From the NCBI GenBank assembly GCA_934662925.1, contig CAKUKL010000034.1:1-10454 (forward strand): 10,454 bases of DNA. The letters are read 5' to 3'. The position numbers and the translations under genes were made by a program. Shown piece after piece: positions 1 to 5,495 of this stretch. This stretch comes from an uncultured Oscillospiraceae bacterium (GTDB lineage: Bacteria; Bacillota; Clostridia; Oscillospirales; Oscillospiraceae). Every line of letters begins with the position of its first letter. Position 1 is the first letter of the stretch. Under the pieces are notes generated by a model. It saw only the letters and a list, made by a program, of their open reading frames with translations, did not search any database and was not told the origin of the DNA.

Positions 1-328
1 TGCCCGAGGCGTGGAGGATCTGGTGGGCCTCGATGGTGGTGCGGCGCTCGTCCCAGAGGTGTACCTCCATCCCGGTCCGCTCCGCCAGCCGGGCGGCAAA
101 GACCCGGTACAGCTCCGCCCGGGGGCCCTCCGTGCCGTCCATGTTCCGGGGAAAGCCCATTACCAGCTCGTCCACCCCGTGGGCGGCGATGAGGGCGGCA
201 AGCTCGTCCAGCACCTGCTCGCTCTTCCGGCTGTGGATGACGGTAGTGAAGCCGGCCAGCAAGCCGGTGGCGTCCGAAATGGCGACCCCCGTCCGGGCGT
301 CGCCGTAGTCTATGGCCATGATGCGCAT
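1..328 (-). CDS. ruvX: RuvX/YqgF family Holliday junction resolvase-like nuclease, 5' part (truncated by window edge)
   Basis: The reverse strand encodes 109 residues with the YqgF/RuvX signature: an N-terminal MRIMAIDYGDARTGVAISD (catalytic Asp7, glycine-rich RNase H-fold strand), a central VMGFPRNMDGTEGP loop and WDERRTT near residues 93-99. The family has an RNase H-like fold. It is annotated as a putative Holliday junction resolvase and is also implicated in 16S rRNA 5' processing. About 30 C-terminal residues, including the last acidic residue of the active site, lie beyond base 1. The start at 328 is chosen because AGGAGG lies 10 bases upstream; a second in-frame ATG at 319 is possible. 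The gene is transcribed away from rpmG from its own promoter at 370-398. In Firmicutes this gene often sits near alaS, but the neighbour is not in the window. Confidence 0.93.
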   Translation of the reverse strand, partial: MRIMAIDYGDARTGVAISDATGLLAGFTTVIHSRKSEQVLDELAALIAAHGVDELVMGFPRNMDGTEGPRAELYRVFAARLAERTGMEVHLWDERRTTIEAHQILHASG

Positions 329-369
329 GGGTCCTGTTCCTCCTGATACATTTTTGTAAAGACAGACAC

Positions 370-398
370 ATTATAAAATATCAATTCGCTCTTGACAA
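370..398 (-). promoter_or_regulatory. Sigma-A-type promoter for ruvX
   Basis: On the minus strand TTGTCA (398-393), a 17-base spacer and a perfect TATAAT (375-370) form a near-consensus promoter. The start of transcription would fall near 363, giving a leader of about 35 bases that carries the ruvX AGGAGG. The -35 box overlaps the -35 box of the opposite-strand rpmG promoter. Confidence 0.8.
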
Positions 399-421
399 GG
401 GCAAAGTGCCTGTGGTACACT
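392..421 (+). promoter_or_regulatory. Sigma-A-type promoter for the rpmG-secE-nusG leader transcript
   Basis: TTGACA (392-397), an 18-base spacer and TACACT (416-421), the last preceded by TGG (413-415), which makes an extended -10 (TGnTACACT). The predicted start is near 428, about 210 bases before the rpmG start codon, so the transcript has a long leader. The -35 box occupies the same bases as the ruvX -35 box on the other strand. Confidence 0.72.
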
Positions 422-427
422 GACTAT

Positions 428-637
428 ACCTGTGAACAGGGCTTTCTTTTTGTACGCATTTTTACGGGATGCGTCCAAAAACCCTCTCCCCCGCCAGACG
501 GGGTCGCAGGGAGGCAAAACAATGCCGATCCCCCGTAGCTTATAAAGGGTATCCTTGTACCCTTTCGGGCGTCGGAATCGGCAAAGCCGTTCCGGCGTTT
601 TTTGTTTGGACGGCGATAATTTGAAGGAGGTGCCGAT
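428..637 (+). promoter_or_regulatory. Structured 5' leader of rpmG-secE-nusG, candidate attenuator
   Basis: About 210 bases between the promoter and rpmG hold no ORF but many pairings. There are four hairpins: ACGCAT/ATGCGT (454-459 with 469-474), CCCCG/CGGGG (489-493 with 499-503), a perfect AAAGGGTA/TACCCTTT (544-551 with 558-565) and a terminator at 570-607. Several arms have two partners. CGGGG 499-503 can pair with CCCCG 489-493 or 531-535. TGCCGAT 523-529 is complementary to ATCGGCA 577-583, which is the 5' arm of the terminator. This is what a termination/antitermination switch looks like. No T-box motif or riboswitch core that I know is visible, and the ligand or protein is unknown. 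Confidence 0.5.
570..607 (+). terminator. Intrinsic terminator inside the rpmG leader
   Basis: The arms are 570-582 (CGTCGGAATCGGC) and 586-597 (GCCGTTCCGGCG), with an AAA loop and one bulged T (578). TTTTTT follows at 598-603, then GTTT. It lies only about 30 bases before rpmG and downstream of the only clear promoter, so readthrough must be allowed or regulated for rpmG-secE-nusG to be expressed. Confidence 0.78.
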
Positions 638-802
638 ATGGCGAAAGCCGGTAACCGTGTGAAAATCACGCTGCGGTGTTCCGAGTGCAAACAGCGCAAC
701 TACAACACCACCAAGAACAAGCGCAACACCACTGAGCGTCTGGAGCTCAACAAGTACTGCCCCTTCTGCAGAAAGCACACCGTGCACAACGAAACCAAGT
801 AA
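638..802 (+). CDS. rpmG: 50S ribosomal protein L33 (zinc-binding type)
   Basis: Encodes 54 residues beginning [18 protein letters not shown], a typical bacterial L33 of usual length. Cys14, Cys17, Cys41 and Cys44 (CSEC and CPFC) form the four-cysteine zinc ribbon of the C+ paralogue. In the family, zinc-free C- paralogues replace it when zinc is scarce. L33 is a small 50S protein near the E site. The start is set by GAAGGAGG about 8 bases upstream. It is the first gene after the attenuator-like leader, and secE follows after 39 bases. rpmG-secE-nusG is a common Firmicutes order, often with a tRNA-Trp gene between rpmG and secE; no tRNA is present here. Confidence 0.96.
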   Translation: MAKAGNRVKITLRCSECKQRNYNTTKNKRNTTERLELNKYCPFCRKHTVHNETK

Positions 803-841
803 TGGGCCGCGACAGCACAATGAAAGAAGGGTGTGACAACT

Positions 842-1144
842 ATGTCTGAACTGGAAAAAAACGCTGCGGCCCAGGCCGGTAAGGAGTCCGTAACCCCTCC
901 TGCCAAGGCTGAGAAAAAGGCCAAAAGCCCCGACAAGAAGAAGGACAAGAAGCCCAACCGCGTTGCCCGCTGGCTCAAGGACCTGAAGGGTGAGCTCAAG
1001 AAGGTCACCTGGCCCTCCGCCAAGGACACCTTGAAGAACGTGGCCGTGGTCATCGTCTGCGTCCTGATCGTCGGCGTCATGATCTGGGTGTTCGACTGGG
1101 TCGTCAAGATGGTCGTCGAAGCCCTGCTCAACCTCTTCAGCTAA
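842..1144 (+). CDS. secE: Preprotein translocase subunit SecE
   Basis: Encodes 100 residues. The first 40 or so are a charged Ala/Lys-rich cytoplasmic extension. The conserved amphipathic segment follows (VARWLKDLKGELKKVTWPS, residues 41-59, with the SecE hallmark ELKKVTWPS), then a single membrane span at about 66-90. This is the one-span SecE of most bacteria, which clamps SecY in the SecYEG channel. I take the ATG at 842, about 11 bases after AGAAGG. An in-frame GTG at 833 is only 2 bases from that site and would add MTT. nusG follows after 12 bases, the conserved secE-nusG pairing. Confidence 0.96.
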   Translation: MSELEKNAAAQAGKESVTPPAKAEKKAKSPDKKKDKKPNRVARWLKDLKGELKKVTWPSAKDTLKNVAVVIVCVLIVGVMIWVFDWVVKMVVEALLNLFS

Positions 1145-1156
1145 GGAGAGCCTGAC

Positions 1157-1675
1157 ATGGCTGACGAACTGAAGTGGTATGTTGCCCACACTTACTCGGG
1201 CTATGAGAACACCGTGGCCGCAAGCATCGAGAAGTCCGTGGAAAACCGCAACATGAAGGACCTCATCACCGAGGTCAACATCCCGATGGAAACCGTCACC
1301 GAAATTACGGACAACGGCCCCAAGACCGTGGACCGCAAGGTGTTCCCCGGCTATGTGCTGGTCAAGATGGTCATGACCGACGAGACCTGGCACCTTGTTC
1401 GGAACATCCGCGGCGTCACCGGCTTCGTGGGCACCGCCGACAAGGCTATCCCCCTCACCGACGACGAGATCGCCGCGCTGGGCGTGGAGAAGCGCGAGGT
1501 GGTCGTGTCCTATAAGGTCGGCGACAACGTCAAGATCACCGACGGCGCTCTGGAATCCTTCATCGGCACGGTCGATGAGCTGGATCTGGACCGCGGCAAG
1601 GTCCGCGTGGTCGTATCCATGTTCGGCCGGGAGACCCCCGTCGAGCTGGAACTGGATCAGGTGGAATTGGTCTGA
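1157..1675 (+). CDS. nusG: Transcription termination/antitermination factor NusG
   Basis: Encodes 172 residues with the full NusG architecture. The N-terminal NGN domain (about 5-105, opening LKWYVAHTYSGYEN) contains the conserved KVFPGYVLVKM (61-71) and RNIRGVTGFVG (82-92), which contact the RNA polymerase clamp. The C-terminal KOW domain (about 119-172, VGDNVKITDGALESFIGTV) binds partners such as Rho or ribosomal S10. NusG modulates pausing and, in Firmicutes, sequence-specific pausing. AAGGAGAG lies just before the ATG, overlapping the end of secE. The length is usual and nothing is missing. Confidence 0.97.
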   Translation: MADELKWYVAHTYSGYENTVAASIEKSVENRNMKDLITEVNIPMETVTEITDNGPKTVDRKVFPGYVLVKMVMTDETWHLVRNIRGVTGFVGTADKAIPLTDDEIAALGVEKREVVVSYKVGDNVKITDGALESFIGTVDELDLDRGKVRVVVSMFGRETPVELELDQVELV

Positions 1676-1688
1676 TTCCCCGATCTAT

Positions 1689-1748
1689 GGCAGGCTCCGC
1701 CTGCCGCTCCGTGGGAGGCGCGCACCCGATGCGCTCCGTCACCACCAC
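1689..1748 (+). other. nusG-rplK intercistronic hairpins
   Basis: The 99-base gap between nusG and rplK holds a perfect 7-bp hairpin GGCAGGC/GCCTGCC (1689-1695 with 1699-1705, loop TCC). A second weaker one follows (GGAG-CGC around 1714-1722 with GCGCTCC to about 1738, one bulge). Neither is followed by a T-run, so they are not intrinsic terminators. They may mark RNA processing or stabilise the rplK-rplA message. No promoter is evident in the gap. Confidence 0.5.
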
Positions 1749-1774
1749 ATTTTAAGTAGGAGGTGCTGTTTCAA

Positions 1775-2200
1775 ATGGCACAGAAAGTAACTGGTTACGT
1801 AAAGCTGCAGATCCCCGCCGGTCAGGCAACTCCCGCCCCCCCTGTGGGCCCCGCCCTCGGCCAGCACGGCGTTAACATCGCCGCCTTTACCAAGGAATTC
1901 AACGAGCGCACCAAGAACGACATGGGCCTGATCATCCCCGTGGTCATCACCGTGTACGCTGACCGCTCCTTTACCTTCGTCACCAAGACCCCCCCTGCCG
2001 CCGTCCTCATCAAGAAGGCCTGCAACATCGAGTCCGGCTCCGGCGTCCCCAACAAGACCAAGGTCGCCACCATCAGCAAGGAAGACGTGCGCAAGATCGC
2101 CGAGCTGAAGATGCCCGACCTGAACGCCGCTTCCGTCGAGGCCGCCATGAGCATGATCGCCGGCACTGCCCGCTCCATGGGCGTCCTGGTGGGCGAATAA
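1775..2200 (+). CDS. rplK: 50S ribosomal protein L11
   Basis: Encodes 141 residues, exactly the usual L11 length. The N-terminal domain (about 1-70) has the proline-rich switch region [14 protein letters not shown] (22-35), the contact site for thiostrepton-type antibiotics and GTPase factors. The C-terminal rRNA-binding domain (about 75-141) contains [12 protein letters not shown] and ends [13 protein letters not shown]11 binds the GTPase-associated region of 23S rRNA and is needed for RelA-dependent stringent signalling. The start is fixed by AGGAGGT at 1758-1764, 10 bases before the ATG. rplA follows after 19 bases and is surely co-transcribed. Confidence 0.97.
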   Translation: MAQKVTGYVKLQIPAGQATPAPPVGPALGQHGVNIAAFTKEFNERTKNDMGLIIPVVITVYADRSFTFVTKTPPAAVLIKKACNIESGSGVPNKTKVATISKEDVRKIAELKMPDLNAASVEAAMSMIAGTARSMGVLVGE

Positions 2201-2219
2201 GGGAAAGGAGGAAGAAACA

Positions 2220-2912
2220 ATGGCTAAAGGTAAGAAGTATATCGACAGCGCGAAGCTCATCGACCGCGCTGCGCAGTATGATGTGACCGAGGCGATGGAG
2301 CTGGTCGTCAAGACCGCCACCGCCAAGTTCGACGAGACCGTCGAGCTGCACGTGAAGCTGGGCGTTGACTCCCGCCACGCCGACCAGCAGGTCCGCGGCG
2401 CCATCGTCCTCCCCCACGGCACCGGCAAGACCGCCCGCGTGCTGGTCTTCGCCAAGGGCGACAAGGCTGACGAGGCCCGTGCCGCCGGCGCCGACTTCGT
2501 CGGCGATATGGACATGGTCCAGAAGATCCAGTCCGAGAACTGGTTCGACTTCGACGTGGTCGTCGCCACCCCCGACATGATGGGCGTCGTCGGTCGTCTC
2601 GGTAAGGTCCTGGGCCCCAAGGGCCTGATGCCCTCCCCCAAGGCCGGCACCGTCACCCCCAACGTGACTCAGGCCATCAACGAGATCAAAGCCGGTAAGG
2701 TCGAGTACCGTCTGGACAAGACCAACATCATCCACTGCCCCATCGGCAAGGTGTCCTTCGGCGCTGAGAAGCTCACTGAGAACCTGAATGCTCTCATGGG
2801 CGCCATCATCAAGGCCAAGCCCGCCGCCGCCAAGGGCCAGTACGTCAAGAGCTGCGTCGCCGCCGCCACCATGGGCCCCGGCGTGAAGGTCAACGCTGCG
2901 AAGTTTGTGTAA
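2220..2912 (+). CDS. rplA: 50S ribosomal protein L1
   Basis: Encodes 230 residues of normal length with two L1 domains. The conserved [16 protein letters not shown] (131-146) and the C-terminal [13 protein letters not shown] (213-225) are diagnostic. L1 forms the mobile L1 stalk beside the E site and guides deacylated tRNA out. In several bacteria it represses its own rplK-rplA mRNA by binding a copy of its rRNA site. I could not identify such a mimic here, but the structured 2920-3040 element lies directly downstream. AAAGGAGG (2204-2211) precedes the ATG by 8 bases. A gap of almost 500 bases then separates it from rplJ. Confidence 0.97.
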   Translation: MAKGKKYIDSAKLIDRAAQYDVTEAMELVVKTATAKFDETVELHVKLGVDSRHADQQVRGAIVLPHGTGKTARVLVFAKGDKADEARAAGADFVGDMDMVQKIQSENWFDFDVVVATPDMMGVVGRLGKVLGPKGLMPSPKAGTVTPNVTQAINEIKAGKVEYRLDKTNIIHCPIGKVSFGAEKLTENLNALMGAIIKAKPAAAKGQYVKSCVAAATMGPGVKVNAAKFV

Positions 2913-2919
2913 TAAGAAG

Positions 2920-3040
2920 CGCGAAGGATAGGCGCATAGGGGAGCTTGGAGCAAAGCGAGGGCGAGAGACGGGCCGCAAGGCCCGGATACCAGCCCGAGT
3001 CGGAGCGAAAGCGACCCGGCCATGCGCCCAATCCGCAGCG
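2920..3040 (+). repeat. Long imperfect inverted-repeat element (structured RNA or intergenic repeat)
   Basis: The ends pair over a broken stem: CGC 2920-2922 with GCG 3038-3040, GGAT 2926-2929 with ATCC 3031-3034, and GGCGCAT 2931-2937 with ATGCGCC 3022-3028. Inside are a perfect hairpin GGGCC-GCAA-GGCCC (2971-2984, GNRA loop) and two near-identical copies, GGAGCAAAGCGA (2948-2959) and GGAGCGAAAGCGA (3002-3014). Each copy can fold into the same small hairpin with a 3-base GGA bulge. There is no ORF and no T-run. It could be a structured RNA in the rplKA 3' UTR or a dispersed genomic repeat. I do not recognise the family. Confidence 0.5.
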
Positions 3041-3082
3041 TGACACACAGTCTAACCTCAGCTCACTCATTTCATTATATCT

Positions 3083-3115
3083 CCCGGAGGGTTTTGCTTG
3101 ACAAAGCCCTCCGGG
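3083..3115 (+). other. 14-bp inverted repeat overlapping the rplJ promoter -35 box
   Basis: CCCGGAGGGTTTTG (3083-3096) pairs with CAAAGCCCTCCGGG (3102-3115) over 14 bp with one T-G pair, and the loop is CTTGA. The -35 hexamer TTGACA (3098-3103) lies in the loop and 3' arm. In readthrough RNA from rplA this would be a very stable hairpin, but no T-run follows, so it is not a standard terminator. As DNA it could be an operator. Confidence 0.65.
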
Positions 3116-3126
3116 GCTGATATAAT
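3098..3126 (+). promoter_or_regulatory. Consensus sigma-A promoter for the L10 leader and rplJL
   Basis: TTGACA (3098-3103), exactly 17 bases, then TATAAT (3121-3126) with TGA just upstream (extended -10). Both hexamers match the consensus fully, as expected for a stalk-protein operon. Transcription should start near 3133, leaving a leader of about 270 bases before rplJ. Confidence 0.92.
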
Positions 3127-3132
3127 GCTATT

Positions 3133-3370
3133 CGTGTTCAAAGACAGCAGGGGGCAGAAGCGCCTGAGCCGTCGTGAGCAGTACGGATGGATCGAAGCGA
3201 AAAATACAAATCAGGATGGGCGCAGCCCATACATTTGTGTTTTGAGTCGGAGGGAAGCCGTACGTCGCGAACAGGCGAAGCGTGACAATGCCATAATTCC
3301 TGCCGAGAATGCAGCTTATAGGACTATGTCTGCGCTGTTTTCGATTTGACACGAAAGCGGTGCATTTTTT
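3133..3370 (+). promoter_or_regulatory. L10 ribosomal protein leader (autoregulatory, with terminator)
   Basis: This non-coding leader lies before rplJ-rplL and matches the Firmicutes L10 leader in position, size and layout. CGCCTG 3161-3166 with CAGGCG 3272-3277 and GTACGG 3181-3186 with CCGTAC 3258-3263 close a long arm. That arm ends in a hairpin: an 11-bp stem AAAATACAAAT/ATTTGTGTTTT, an internal loop, then ATGGGC-GCA-GCCCAT at 3216-3230. The segment CCTGCCGAGAATGCAG (about 3299-3314) resembles the conserved 3' part of the family. GCAG 3311-3314 can pair with CTGC 3330-3333 and so compete with the terminator. In the known mechanism the L10-L12 complex binds the leader and favours termination. 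The assignment is from memory of the family, not a covariance search. Confidence 0.82.
3331..3370 (+). terminator. Intrinsic terminator of the L10 leader
   Basis: TGCGCTGTTTTCG (3331-3343) pairs with CGAAAGCGGTGCA (3352-3364) over 13 consecutive base pairs including several G-T pairs, loop ATTTGACA. TTTTTT (3365-3370) follows at once. It ends 36 bases before the rplJ start codon, so it controls rplJ-rplL readthrough. Confidence 0.88.
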
Positions 3371-3406
3371 ATGCCGCCGCACCAATTTTCCGGAGGTGAA
3401 TATCTA

Positions 3407-3940
3407 ATGCCTAACGCAAAGGTTCTCAGTGAAAAGCAGGCCATCGTGGCCGCTCTGACCGAGACTCTGAAGAGCGCTTCTTCCGGCGTCCTGGTGGACT
3501 ACAAGGGCATCACCGTCGCCGAGGATACCGCGCTCCGTCACGAGCTGCGCGAGAACGGCGTGGAGTATTCCGTCGTGAAGAATACCCTCGTCCGCCGCGC
3601 CATCGACGAGCTGGGCATGTCCGAGCTGGACAGCGTCCTGAACGGCACCACTTCTCTGGCCGTTTCCAAGGACGACCCCATCGCTCCCATGCGGATCGTC
3701 AATAAGTACGCCAAGCAGATGGGTGACCGCTTCAACATCAAGGCCGGCTTTATGGACGGCAAGGTCATCCCCCTGGAGGACGTGGCCGCTCTGGCCGAGC
3801 TGCCCTCCAAGGACGGTCTGGTGGCTCAGCTGCTCGGCATGATGCTGGCCCCCATCACCAGCCTGGCCATCGTCATCAAGGCCATCGCCGAGCAGAACGG
3901 CGAGCCCGCCGCTGCTGCCGAAGAGACCCCCGCCGAGTAA
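3407..3940 (+). CDS. rplJ: 50S ribosomal protein L10
   Basis: Encodes 177 residues of usual length. The N-terminal L10 domain includes SSGVLVDYKGITVAEDTALR (about 24-43) and VVKNTLVRRAI (57-67), which bind 23S rRNA at the base of the stalk. The C-terminal helix (about 130-165, rich in Leu, Ile and Met) carries the L7/L12 dimers, and the tail is Ala/Glu-rich. L10 with L12 is also the autoregulator that binds the preceding leader. GGAGGTGA (3392-3399) fixes the start at 3407. An upstream in-frame ATG at 3371 directly follows the terminator T-run, has no ribosome binding site and would add 12 unlikely residues. Confidence 0.97.
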   Translation: MPNAKVLSEKQAIVAALTETLKSASSGVLVDYKGITVAEDTALRHELRENGVEYSVVKNTLVRRAIDELGMSELDSVLNGTTSLAVSKDDPIAPMRIVNKYAKQMGDRFNIKAGFMDGKVIPLEDVAALAELPSKDGLVAQLLGMMLAPITSLAIVIKAIAEQNGEPAAAAEETPAE

Positions 3941-3954
3941 TCACCCGGCACCCC

Positions 3955-3993
3955 CTGCCCCGATGAGGGCAGACACATTTACTTTTTTACAAT
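3955..3993 (+). other. rplJ-rplL intercistronic hairpin and weak -10-like site
   Basis: In the 75-base gap, CTGCCC (3955-3960) pairs with GGGCAG (3967-3972) around a CGATGA loop. A T6 run occurs only at 3983-3988, ten bases beyond the stem, so termination is unlikely. TACAAT (3988-3993) resembles a -10 box but lacks a -35. The site may influence the higher rplL output that the stalk needs (several L12 per L10). Confidence 0.35.
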
Positions 3994-4015
3994 ACAATTA
4001 AGGAGGTATTTCATC

Positions 4016-4387
4016 ATGGCTAGCGAGAAGATTACCGCTATGATCGAAGAAGTGAAGTCCCTGACCGTTCTGGAGCTCAACGAGCTCGTTAAGGCTCTGG
4101 AGGAAGAGTTCGGCGTTTCCGCCGCCGCCATGGCCGCTCCCGCCGCCGGCGCTGCCGCTCCCGCTGCTGAGGAGAAGACCGAGTTCGACGTCGTCCTGAC
4201 TGAGATCGGCTCCGAGAAGATCAAGGTCATCAAGGTCGTCCGCGAGATCACCGGTCTGGGCCTGGCCGAGGCCAAGGCTACCGTCGAGGCCGCCCCCAAG
4301 GCCATCAAGGAAGGCCTGAGCAAGGAGGACGCCGAGGAGCTGAAGAAGAAGCTCGAGGAAGTCGGCGCCAAGGTCGAGCTGAAGTAA
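4016..4387 (+). CDS. rplL: 50S ribosomal protein L7/L12
   Basis: Encodes 123 residues with the standard three parts. The N-terminal dimerisation domain (about 1-33) contains [20 protein letters not shown]. The flexible hinge (about 35-54) consists almost wholly of Ala, Pro and Gly. The C-terminal factor-binding domain (about 57-123) contains [20 protein letters not shown] and ends [14 protein letters not shown]7/L12 forms the multi-copy stalk that recruits translational GTPases. AAGGAGGT (4000-4007) lies 8 bases before the ATG. The gene is closed by a strong terminator and is not followed by rpoB, unlike the classical rplKAJL-rpoBC order. Confidence 0.97.
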   Translation: MASEKITAMIEEVKSLTVLELNELVKALEEEFGVSAAAMAAPAAGAAAPAAEEKTEFDVVLTEIGSEKIKVIKVVREITGLGLAEAKATVEAAPKAIKEGLSKEDAEELKKKLEEVGAKVELK

Positions 4388-4410
4388 TTTACTTCTGCAA
4401 ATCTGACTTG

Positions 4411-4450
4411 AAAAGAACCCAGGGCGCACCCCGCCTTGGGTTCTTTTTTT
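4411..4450 (+). terminator. Intrinsic terminator after rplL
   Basis: AGAACCCA (4414-4421) pairs with TGGGTTCT (4437-4444), followed inward by a G-T pair and GGCG/CGCC around a CACCC loop, then T7 (4444-4450). Further A-T pairs can extend the base. This is a strong Rho-independent terminator that isolates rplJL from the downstream exonuclease gene. Confidence 0.93.
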
Positions 4451-4495
4451 GAGAAAAATCAATTCCGGCGTTTTGCGCAGAAAGATCTGATACCG

Positions 4496-5428
4496 ATGAT
4501 CATCATGGATCTGGAATGGAACCGGGGATATGACACGAAGCCGCTCAACGAGCTGCTCCAGATCGGGGCGGTGCGGATGGACAGCCTCAGCGCCCCCATC
4601 GCGGACGTGTTCAACATCTACATCCGCCCCTCCGTCCACAAAAAATTTGATATGGGCGCCAAAAAGCTGCCGGAGCTGCGGCAGTCACTGGACTCCCACC
4701 TCTCCTTCCCGGAAGCGGTGGAGCAGTTCCGGACATGGTGCGGCGGCGAGACGGAGTTCGCCGTGTGGGGCAACGATGATTTTCAGATCCTCAACGAAAA
4801 CTGCGCCTTCTGGAAGCTGCCGCTGTTCGAGCCGTCGGCGGTGTTCGACTTACAGGCCGTGTTCAGCCGCATGGTGGGCGGCGAGGGCGTACAGATCGCC
4901 CTGTGGCGGGCGGTGGCCTACCGGAACATCCCGGAGATCTTCGACTACCACAACGCCCTCAACGACGCACTGTACACCGCACTGGTGTGCGAGGGCATCA
5001 CCCGGACGGAGCTGACCTACGTCCCGCCTCTGCCCCCGTCGCTGCCGAAATTTTCCGACCTGCCCTTTCCCGCCCAGTCCCGGGTCCGGGTGGGCCCCGC
5101 GGAGCAGGCGGAAACTCTTCTCAACGACCCGAAAGCCCGCAAGACCGCCTGTCCGCTGTGCGGGAAGGAATTCTGGGTACAGCAGTGGGCCGCGTCCGGC
5201 GGGCGGCAGTTCTACTCCCCCTTCCGGTGCCCGGAGCACGGGCGGTTCCTCTGCCGGCTCACCGTCTCCCCCGACGGGGACGGCAAGTGGCGTGGCCGGG
5301 TGACGGTGCCCGAGCTGACGCAGGACGTGCTCAGCGCTTACCGCTCCACGCTGAAAAGCGAACCCATCAAGTGCAGAGGCACCAGCAAAAGCCGCCGGAG
5401 ACGGCGCTCCAGACGGAAAAGCGCGTAG
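4496..5428 (+). CDS. DEDDh-type 3'-5' exonuclease domain protein with C-terminal zinc ribbon
   Basis: Encodes 310 residues from the ATG at 4496 (another in-frame ATG is at 4505). The exonuclease core is visible: ExoI motif MDLEWN with Asp5 and Glu7, ExoII region VWGNDDFQILNENC with Asp94/Asp95, and ExoIII YHNALNDALYTA with His152 and Asp157, the DEDDh pattern of DnaQ/KapD-like nucleases. Residues 219-253 hold Cys219, Cys222 (CPLC), Cys245 (with His248) and Cys253, likely a zinc ribbon. The tail is Arg/Lys-rich (KSRRRRRSRRKSA), which suggests nucleic-acid binding. The substrate (DNA or RNA) cannot be told. No good Shine-Dalgarno or promoter is seen, only a weak AGAAAG, so the start is less certain. 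An upstream TTG at 4436 lies inside the rplL terminator and is unlikely. Confidence 0.82.
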   Translation: MIIMDLEWNRGYDTKPLNELLQIGAVRMDSLSAPIADVFNIYIRPSVHKKFDMGAKKLPELRQSLDSHLSFPEAVEQFRTWCGGETEFAVWGNDDFQILNENCAFWKLPLFEPSAVFDLQAVFSRMVGGEGVQIALWRAVAYRNIPEIFDYHNALNDALYTALVCEGITRTELTYVPPLPPSLPKFSDLPFPAQSRVRVGPAEQAETLLNDPKARKTACPLCGKEFWVQQWAASGGRQFYSPFRCPEHGRFLCRLTVSPDGDGKWRGRVTVPELTQDVLSAYRSTLKSEPIKCRGTSKSRRRRRSRRKSA

Positions 5429-5450
5429 GATTTTCCTCACTAATGCGTAC

Positions 5451-5487
5451 AAAAAAGGCGCGGAACCACAGGTTCCGCGCCCTTTTT
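5451..5487. terminator. Bidirectional terminator between the exonuclease gene and galE
   Basis: A perfect 11-bp stem GGCGCGGAACC/GGTTCCGCGCC (5457-5467 with 5471-5481, loop ACA) is flanked by A6 (5451-5456) and T5 (5483-5487). It therefore works as an intrinsic terminator in both directions, serving the convergent genes on either side. Confidence 0.95.
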
Positions 5488-5495
5488 CATTTATT

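Noticed and set aside
523..583. tRNA-like fold (7-bp TGCCGAT/ATCGGCA closing stem) in the rpmG leader
   Set aside because: It lacks T-loop and anticodon-arm signatures and a proper D-arm, and its 3' arm is part of the terminator. It is better read as an alternative pairing of a leader.
833..841. GTG start for secE, three codons upstream
   Set aside because: It lies only about 2 bases from the Shine-Dalgarno sequence; the ATG at 842 has a more usual spacing and matches a normal SecE start.
371..1393. Long minus-strand ORF antisense to rpmG, secE and nusG
   Set aside because: It overlaps well-supported conserved genes on the other strand, has no family resemblance and is low in complexity (His/Asp/Gly-rich), as expected for the shadow of GC-rich codons. 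The same holds for the other long antisense ORFs at 1739-3023, 3998-4639, 7559-8974 and 8928-10064.
3098..3349. Plus-strand 83-codon ORF in the rplJ leader
   Set aside because: It begins in the promoter, has no ribosome binding site, and its sequence is fully explained by the L10 leader stems.
3955..3988. Hairpin after rplJ as an intrinsic terminator
   Set aside because: The T-run begins ten bases after a short 6-bp stem, and rplL must be co-expressed with rplJ.
4436..4495. Upstream TTG start for the exonuclease gene
   Set aside because: It would begin inside the rplL terminator stem, has no ribosome binding site, and adds 20 residues before the conserved MDLEWN motif that normally sits at the very N-terminus.
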